In this document: in pieces, positions 58,186 through 64,000 of the stretch
How positions within the stretch are numbered: position 1 is the first letter of the stretch
Layout of the letters: each line of letters begins with the position of its first letter
Assembly: GCA_007258455.2 (NCBI GenBank)
Contig: VDFB02193867.1
Span: 526,318,189-526,382,188, forward strand
Direction: 5' to 3'
DNA from: Sequoia sempervirens
Taxonomy: Eukaryota > Streptophyta > Pinopsida > Cupressales > Cupressaceae
Length of the DNA: 64,000 nucleotides
The notes under the pieces: generated by a model
What the model was told of the DNA's origin: nothing
The model's input: the letters and a program-made list of their open reading frames with translations, nothing else
The model's database searches: none
Position numbers and translations under genes: made by a program

Positions 58186-58720
58186 CTCTGCAACCTCTAT
58201 CTCTTTCTGGGTTGAAGAAGTTTACTGTGGAGCTAACCCCAGTACCCTTAGTACCTGATAATGTCACCAACCTCCAGGTATTTGAGGATGACAAACATAT
58301 TTTAAACTTCATCATGAACACAAATTTTTTTGCTTCCCACATCATAGATGAAACTGAGCTCTAAGAAGCAAAGATGGACCTCAAAGGGGTAATCAATTTG
58401 AAAACCAATACTATCCCCAAGGGGATGGTACAATTGGAAAGAATCTTTTATCTGGATAAGATCAGAGACTAGGATCAAGACACTAGGAAAGAGTCCATTA
58501 GTGGACAATGTGATAAGTATAATGTGGGATCCTAGGAGGATGTTAAAAATGTTCTTATTGGAAAAGTGTGCACCCCAAAAGAAAGACAGGGAATCAATGA
58601 TGCATTGCAAAAATATCTAGATGTGATAACCTAGAGTTATGAGGACTTGAAAACCTATGATACATCAGTCATAACTCGCACTATCCCTCTCAATCCAGGA
58701 GTGAAACCCTTTAGGTAGAG
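58186..58720 (+). pseudogene. Linker between extra RNase H and RT
   Basis: LSLSGLKKFTVELTPVPLVP, then NLQVFEDDKHILNFIMNTNF and FASHIIDET, then a stop. Further pieces: ERQGINDALQKYLDVIT, stop, SYEDLKTYDTSVITRTIPLN. The last resembles the beginning of the RT region in this branch. No separate domain. Confidence 0.55.
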
Positions 58721-59423
58721 GCAAAGGCCTATTAATACTTTGCTAGAACCCATAATACAGAAGGAAGTGCAAAAGTTGTTATTTGCAAGGATAATATTTT
58801 TGGCCAGACACTCTACATGGGTTGCGAATCTGGTTCCGATGTGAAAGAAAAATGGTGAACTTAGATTGTGTGTAGATTTCAGAAACCTGAACTGAGCATC
58901 AGAGAAAGATAATTATCCGCTGCCTTCACTAGATGAAGTACTCCAGATTATGAACAGATCTCAGATGATGTCCTTCTTGGATGGATATTCAGGGTATAAC
59001 TAGGTCATGGTGCAATACGATGATAAACACAAGACTGCTTTCACCACTAATTGGGGGACTTTTTCTTATAGAAAAATTCCTTTTGGTTTGATTAATGTTG
59101 GAGCTACATTCCAGAGAGCAATGGACATAGCCTTCAAAGACATCATTGGTAAGTGCATAATCATTTATATGGATATCCCTCAATCCAAAGAAATGCATCT
59201 TTGGAGTAACTGAAGGTAAATTATTAGGACATATTATCTCTAAGAAGGGAATTGCCATTGATCCTAAACAAATAGAGGCCATTCTTAAGATTCCACTGCC
59301 TGCTAGTAAAAAGGAAATGAAATCATTCTTTGGCAAGATTAACTTTGTTAGGAAATTCATCACTAGATTTGCTAAGATAGTTAAGCCACTAAATGTAATG
59401 TTGAAGCAGGAGGCCAAGGTGGA
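58721..59423 (+). pseudogene. Reverse transcriptase, catalytic segment deleted
   Basis: PFRxRQRPINTLLEPIIQKE, KKNGELRLCVDFRNLN, NYPLPSLDEVLQIMNRSQMM, SFLDGYSGYN, TAFTTNWGTFSYRKIPFGLI and NVGATFQRAMDIAFKDIIGK. The catalytic motif begins IIIYMD (59167-59175), but the sequence then passes in another frame straight to LNPKKCIFGVTEGKLLGHII. So the second Asp of YMDD and the roughly 35 residues expected after it are missing. Stops in addition at about 58715, 58841, 58894 and 59000. Certainly inactive. Confidence 0.9.
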
Positions 59424-59790
59424 ATGGAATGTAGAAGAAAAAAGGCGTTTGCAGAGATAAAGAGAGATATTTTTGAAGCTCCGATTTTAGTAAATCCCGA
59501 CTATGCTAAGCCATTATATATATATTCATTTACCTTTGATCATTCCTGTGCCTCTATGTTAACTCAAAGTTCAGATCAAGGAAATGAGCATCCCATAGCT
59601 TTCATGAGTGCACCATTGAAAGAAGTAGAACTAAAATACCCAAGTGTGGAAAAGTAGGCTTATGCCTTAGTTAGAGCTGTAAAGAAATTCAAGCATTATA
59701 TCCTTAGAAACAAAATCTTTGCAATAGTCCCTGATCTTGTAGTCAAACTGCTCTTGATATAGAATGAACTAGAAGAATGAAGAGCCAAGT
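59424..59790 (+). pseudogene. Gypsy RNase H of the Tat-like element
   Basis: FAEIKRDIFEAPILVNPDYA, IYSFTFDHSCASMLTQSSDQ, EHPIAFMSAPLKEVELKYPS, VEK, stop, AYALVRAVKKFKHYILRNK. The place of the first catalytic Asp (YTDAS-type) reads FTFDHS, the Glu position (YxxxEK) is kept. Stops at about 59656 and 59759. Confidence 0.85.
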
Positions 59791-59798
59791 GGGTAACC

Positions 59799-61182
59799 AT
59801 GCTACAGGAATATGATATGGAAATCCAGCACATGAAGCTAGTAAGAGGGCAAGGTCTCACAAAGACAATGGCAGAGACAGGCCCCGATCTTATAGCTCAG
59901 GCTTATACTTTGGAGGATGTTTCTCCTAGCGAGTGGTATGATGATATTATTCAGTACCTCTTAACTCAGAGGTGTCCTGGCCATCTCAATTCAGTACAAA
60001 GAAGGGCATTGCGCTTGAAAAGTGATAGTTTCATGTTGAAAGGGGCTATCTTGTACAAGAAAAATCATGAGGGTGTGTACTTGAGATGCCTAGGAAGGGC
60101 AGAATTTGAAAGAATGATGTCAAGATTCCATGAAAATTATGGTACAGGCCATGGGTCGACACCATCCATAGTAAACTAGATTCTCAGAGCTGGTTATTAC
60201 TGGCCTACATTGTTCAAAGACACCCACAGTCATGTCAGAACTTGCCATGTATGTCAGACAGTGACCACCAAAGAGAAGTATACAACACTCCCACTTTAGC
60301 AAGTCTTTGAGGTAAAACCTTTTGCTCAATGGGGGATGGAATTCATTAGCCCCATCAATCCACCCTCCTTCGTTGGTCACAGGAATAGTCTCACCATTAC
60401 TGATTATTTTACATGATGGATTGAAGCTCTCGCATGCAAGTAGTGTACTTCTGAGGTAGTAATTAACTTCCTTGAATTGGGTATTCTTAATCATTTTGGA
60501 TGTCCTATGTCTTTGGTTTGTGATAATGGTCCTACATTTTCATCGTTAAAGTTTTCTAACTGAGCTTTCGATCATGGGATCATTATAAAATTTGCATCCA
60601 ATTACTATCCGCAGGGTAATGGGTTGGCTGAATCCTCTAATAAGAATCTTCTGACTGTCATATGCAAGTTATTAGGAAGGAACCCTAGAGATTGGTATAC
60701 CCAACTCAGATTTTCTCTTTGGGCAGATTGTACAAGACATAAAGCCTCCATAGGGATGTCACCCTACCACCTAGTTTATGGGTTAGAACCTGTGTTTCTC
60801 ATACAATTAAAAATTTCTACCCTTCAGTTTATTAATGAGTATTATGATGAGGGAGAGAGATGTGAGTCTAGACTTTTCAAACTCTTGCACCTTGAAGAAA
60901 AGAGGGATAAAGCCCTGGAGAAATTTGCTAAGCATCAAGAGGTTGTCAAGAGATGGTTTGATAGGAGAGCCAAGGTTAAAGCTTTTAGGATCTCTGACTT
61001 GGTTCTTTCCTAGGATAAAGCCCATGACCATAAGGGAGAGCATGCAAAAATTGATAAACTTTGGCTCAGACCTTACCAGATCTCAGAAATCCTAGGAGAT
61101 AATGCTTTTCATTTGAAAACTCTCACTGGAGAAGATATCCCACTACCTGTCAATGGGCAGTATTTGAAGCATTATTTCTAGT
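59799..61182 (+). pseudogene. Integrase of the Tat-like element
   Basis: After a RNase H-linked LQEYDMEIQHMKL piece comes the zinc-binding region (HENYGTGHGSTPSIV, stop, YYWPTLFKDTHSH, CHVCQ). The core starts FAQWGMEFISPI, where the first catalytic Asp (WGMDF) is Glu; LVCDNGPTF holds the second Asp and YYPQGNGLAESSNKNL the Glu. Then GMSPYHLVYGLEPVFLIQLK and the C-terminal DKLWLRPYQISEILGDNAFH with NGQYLKHYF before the stop. Stops at about 60177, 60297, 60413, 60448, 60561 and 61011. Confidence 0.92.
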
Positions 61183-61776
61183 CCTAAACTATTTTCAGCT
61201 CTGCCTTGTATATAGTTAGGTTAGGGTTTCCCTTTCTACTTTACTTTTTGTTTATTTTTGCATTGCTTTTGCTTTAGAGGTTTCTCTATTTTCACCTAGA
61301 TATGTGGCACCCCCATGGCAGATTTATCTTCTTTGGGATTATTCTTAGTATTTGTCGGTGAACTTTAGTCTTGCATCTTGAAAGGATGGTTGAAGTCTTT
61401 ACTACTGCTAACAGCCTTAATGTTGGATTTATAGAAGATTGAGTCACTAGTGTGGATTTGAACTTGAAGTACTCTAAAAATCTTATATCTTTCATATATC
61501 TTAAGAATCCTAATGTCATTGTAGGAATCCTTGTGAAGTCTTGTCAAGTGAAAAATCCTATTTCTGCTTTAGCGCCACTGTGGTTCTCAGCCCTGGGTGT
61601 GAACTTCATTGTTCACAGGTTGAAATGAAAGTGCCCTATGGGTAAGTGCACCAAGACGGTTCCCAAAAAAGGGGCTTATGTGGCCACTTTTTTTTTGAAA
61701 TAAGGAAATACTGACCTTGGTCATGAAATTGAGGATAGCTACACTCAAATTTTTTTGATGAAACAAAAACAAGGAC
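61183..61776. other. 3' untranslated region, no gene seen
   Basis: Follows the end of integrase. A purine run (AAAAAAGGGGC at 61664-61674) could be a polypurine tract, but no sequence like the proposed 5' LTR start (TGTTGTGTAG) follows it. The true 3' LTR of the Tat-like element is therefore unseen or lost. Confidence 0.4.
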
Positions 61777-61887
61777 TGTAATGCTCCGAATCTACTTTCT
61801 AAACTACTAATTTATTTTGAAAATGGTTGAGATTAAGGGGTTCAAAAGAGGGACACACACAAATTGTTGTTGTTTCTGTCAGAAAAA
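61777..61887 (+). repeat. Possible LTR start
   Basis: TGTAATGCTCCG at 61777 resembles the common plant LTR start TGTAATGCCCCG. The sequence runs into the assembly gap after 110 bp, so this cannot be tested here. Confidence 0.25.
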
Positions 61888-61987
61888 NNNNNNNNNNNNN
61901 NNNNNNNNNNNNNNNNNNNNNNNNNNNNNNNNNNNNNNNNNNNNNNNNNNNNNNNNNNNNNNNNNNNNNNNNNNNNNNNNNNNNNNN
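61888..61987. other. Assembly gap of 100 N
   Basis: Exactly 100 N, the customary size for a gap of unknown length. Distances across it should not be trusted. Confidence 0.99.
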
Positions 61988-62179
61988 TCGAGTATGCAAG
62001 AACCTAGAATTGCAAAATTGGCTTACGTTTGACTTCCAAACACAAATTTGCACACTTTTGGATGTTCCAACATAAGTCAAAAAGTATATGTGCGTAAGTT
62101 GTAAAGTATACACTTGAATACATGTAACTCATATCTATTGAACCATTAATTTATAATGCAAATATGGACACCATCAATA

Positions 62180-62360
62180 AAAAAGATTTGTATTAATCAA
62201 ATAGCCATGTACGCATGTACATCAATATATGTCAATATAAGTATAAAATATAGTTACAAAAAAGCCATATAGGCTTACGGGAATGCCATATAGGCATACA
62301 ATGCCAAATATATCAAATACAAAATATGTACAAAATTGCCATGTAGGCATACAACAAAGT
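62180..62360. repeat. Short GCCATRTAGGCATAC repeats
   Basis: GCCATGTACGCATGTAC at 62203, GCCATATAGGCTTACG at 62265, GCCATATAGGCATAC at 62286 and GCCATGTAGGCATAC at 62338: four copies of a 15-bp word in 150 bp. Located just downstream (in minus orientation) of the putative 3' terminal exon at 62461-62517. Confidence 0.7.
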
Positions 62361-62460
62361 GCTCTACATTCAAAATTCATTTCTCTCCATGCTTTGGTTC
62401 AAATACAATTTTCTTTCCCTTTCCTGGGTGACCCGATGGCGATAAATTTGTCACCCGTTT

Positions 62461-62517
62461 CTATTGAGGGGTGCTCCTGCTGCTCCTCCTACGATTTAGC
62501 TCCTGGTCAAGTTTCAA
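62461..62517 (-). CDS. Putative 3' terminal exon (LKLDQELNRRRSSRSTPQ)
   Basis: On the minus strand a pyrimidine-poor but clean acceptor (GTAACAG) precedes TTG AAA CTT..., which encodes 18 residues and a TAG stop at 62461-62463. Joined in phase 0 to the exon at 62601-62666 across an 83-bp intron with GTAAGT donor. The Arg/Ser-rich end looks like a nuclear-protein tail, but I do not recognise the family. Exon calls are by splice-site reading only; a short intron of this size is at the lower end for plants. Confidence 0.45.
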   Translation of the reverse strand: MKLDQELNRRRSSRSTPQ

Positions 62518-62600
62518 CTGTTACAATAATAAGTAAAGACATTAATAAATAGAAATTACATTATAAAAATTAATATATTTAACAAAATTTAATCACTTAC

Positions 62601-62666
62601 AGCCATCTGATGATCATTCTCCTCGAGGGAAATATTTGCACGCCGATGCTCAGGCATGCTCGAGCC
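62601..62666 (-). CDS. Putative internal mini-exon, 22 codons
   Basis: Bounded on the minus strand by TATACAG and GTAAGTGATT, both strong plant splice signals. Encodes GSSMPEHRRANISLEENDHQ then MA in phase 0 with both neighbours. An exact multiple of three (66 bp) without a stop. Confidence 0.5.
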
Positions 62667-62784
62667 CTGTATAAACCATCCGAGTAGAAATTAAACTACG
62701 AATCAATAATGGTTTGATTTTTCACTAGAACTAGTTCATCTATAACAATGAATGTAAATTGAAATTTAGTAATTTGCCTCATAC

Positions 62785-62844
62785 CTCCCCTATCAGAGCC
62801 ATCGAGGATTCTATTGCAGTAGAAACACCAATATCCATTGGTTC
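62785..62844 (-). CDS. Putative upstream exon, partial
   Basis: Ends on the minus strand with GGGGAG then GTATGAGG, a plausible donor. The last 18 codons read MDIGVSTAIESSMALIGE in phase 0 with the next exon. The 5' border is unclear; an acceptor could be the AG at about 62849 (CATAATAAG). Upstream exons were not found before the SPT16-like fragment. Confidence 0.4.
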
Positions 62845-62869
62845 TTATTATGTTAGTAGTGGTGTTTTC

Positions 62870-63782
62870 ACTAACATCCAAAATAAACAACAAATTATTC
62901 AATCAAATAGTTATCGAATTTGAAGTAATGTTTTGAGTTTGAAACGATGTGTAACGAATGTAAGCAACAATATGATTATCAATTTTTTTAAAAGCAATAA
63001 CCTGGGACAATCACATTGAAAAACAAAAGACCCTTTAGGACAAATTTTGAGTGAAAAAGCGTCAAAACACAATGTAAAATATGACAACCAATATGAGAAG
63101 AAGAGATGATCAAGTCAAAAGGAGCTTTGATAGTAGCCAACTGAGTTAAGTATGACAAATCCAAGTATCACTGTTGCAAGGAATGGAGTAAGAGCTAAAT
63201 AAAGATACAACAACAATAAAAAATGATGGAGTTAACTTGTCAAGGGCTTCTTATTCTTCAAACCCTATTAAACGCCATTATAGTTTAAGATATGCAATAA
63301 ATGTTTGACAATGGAATTAACCTTTGAGGACAATGATTAAAATCGAGGTCTCCTTTTACCATGAAAAGACTAAATATTCTTTCTTTGGCCTATCATTATG
63401 ATTTTAAGTTTCCTCACTTGAGTTAAATATAATAGTCAAGTGTTTATACCAAAGATGATAGAGAAAATAATCATGAAAAGGAGAATATGATGGTGATCAA
63501 TGACAAGTCAATGGCACATTTGACAATTGAAAGAGTAGAGGAATGCATAGTGAACATCATGGTACAACTTATGATATAAATTAAGCCACATGGTTGATGC
63601 TTGAACTCTTGCATCTAAAGGAAATTTTCTTAACATAAATACTGTTAGGGAATTTCAATGTTGCCATTGTAGTTGGCATTAAAGTTGGTACCTGCAACAT
63701 TGAAAATTATCCTTATATAAGAATTCCCGCCATCTTGTTGATTGGCTTGTAACACTCTTGATGGTGGCTGTATGAAATCTAA
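62870..63782. other. Spacer, nothing recognised
   Basis: No significant ORF, tandem repeat or terminal repeat noticed. It could contain intron sequence of the minus-strand gene remnant. Confidence 0.4.
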
Positions 63783-63999
63783 TTATGATTCCTCTTCTAC
63801 ATTAGAGGGTTTGTATCCTTGATCTGACCCTTCTGAATTATTAGAATCAAAATCACTAGCTTCCATATTCAAAAATTTCCAACCAACATCTTCAATAAAT
63901 TTATCTAGATCATTAGTAATAGTCTTACAAATTGGTTGCCAATTCAAGTTCATTCTACTTTCATAATACTTTATATCCATGGAGTTCATCCATTCCTTG
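63783..63999 (-). pseudogene. SPT16: SPT16-like fragment (FACT complex), C-terminal part
   Basis: The minus-strand frame, open to the window edge, reads KEWMNSMDIKYYESRMNLNW, QPICKTITNDLDKFIEDVGW, KFLNMEASDFDSNNSEGSDQ and GYKPSNVEEES then TAA. This matches the end of the SPT16 middle domain and the start of the acidic C-terminal tail of plant FACT subunit SPT16, a histone chaperone that lets RNA polymerase pass nucleosomes. A normal SPT16 continues for roughly 80 acidic and then basic residues after this point; here a stop cuts it. Substitutions at normally conserved positions (Cys in the ILKTIT context, Val for Gly in the DGGW context, several Asp/Glu lost) fit a decayed copy. The remainder lies right of the window, so a truncated expressed paralogue cannot be excluded. 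Confidence 0.75.
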
Positions 64000-64000
64000 A

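Larger units (their letters stand above)
49588..61700 (+). mobile_element. Tat-like Ty3/gypsy element with very long 5' LTR
   Basis: Starts TGTTGTGTAG at an abrupt break inside the older 3' LTR. A 4.7-kb LTR-like leader is followed by a primer-site candidate at 54287, then gag, protease, an extra RNase H, reverse transcriptase, RNase H and integrase, all on the plus strand. The catalytic motifs and the second RNase H fit the Tat/Ogre-like branch. The 3' LTR is not identified and the right limit is approximate. Confidence 0.8.

Noticed and set aside
61664..61700. 3' LTR start of the Tat-like element after AAAAAAGGGGC
   Set aside because: The following sequence does not match the proposed 5' LTR start at 49588.
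61799..62113. ORFs spanning the N run
   Set aside because: The open frame exists only because the 100 N were translated as X.
62283..62552. Plus-strand 89-aa ORF
   Set aside because: It lies opposite the putative minus-strand terminal exon and has no recognisable features; the minus-strand splice structure explains the region better.
1..64000. tRNA, rRNA or small RNA genes
   Set aside because: I saw no cloverleaf with conserved A and B boxes or rRNA-like sequence; a covariance-model search would be needed to exclude them.

Overview
The window looks like a repeat-dominated stretch of a seed-plant genome. Non-autonomous and autonomous Ty3/gypsy elements, a plant LINE with an RNase H tail, Copia-like and orphan LTRs, interstitial TTTAGGG-type motifs and a plant-type SPT16 fragment all point to a plant. 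The TE density, long decayed elements and deep nesting suggest a large genome such as a gymnosperm (inference). No intact ordinary gene is visible. The only host-gene-like material is on the minus strand at the right edge: a putative three-exon 3' gene end (62461-62844) and an SPT16-like fragment (63783-63999).

Layout: (1) 1-6412: 3' part of an LTR element with a 673-codon low-complexity ORF, a hairpin-forming tandem array, a polypurine tract and an LTR. (2) 6421-9773: a 359-bp tandem repeat next to a broken minus-strand DDE-transposase-like gene. (3) 10068-11870: 1.4 kb of GA-rich DNA with telomere-like motifs, flanked by related short repeats. (4) 12000-28290: a plus-strand LTR element with gag and protease but no pol, carrying a 0.8-kb TIR element in gag and a complete 6.06-kb minus-strand chromovirus in protease (TSD AATTT). 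(5) 28985-34610: a tandem duplication split by a 4.5-kb non-autonomous minus-strand LTR element (TSD CAAGA). (6) 34744-41745: a minus-strand LINE interrupted by a Copia-like solo LTR and by a 1.1-kb unclassified insertion (TSD TCTAG). (7) 41797-49587: a second gag/protease-type LTR element without pol, holding a reversed LTR. (8) 49588 to about 61700: a Tat-like Ty3/gypsy element that appears to have a giant 4.7-kb LTR with an internal ORF and an extra RNase H between protease and reverse transcriptase. (9) 61777-64000: a possible LTR edge, a 100-N gap, short repeats and the gene remnants.

The elements fit together as autonomous copies (chromovirus, Tat-like, LINE) and parasites on them. The 4.5-kb element at 29116 shares its LTR tip and tRNA-iMet primer site with the chromovirus and may have been mobilised by it. 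The two gag/protease elements share sequence and would need pol from elsewhere. All coding regions carry stops, frameshifts, deletions or catalytic substitutions, so everything here appears immobile now. Coordinates of LTR ends come from reading TG...CA ends, primer sites, purine tracts and target duplications by eye.
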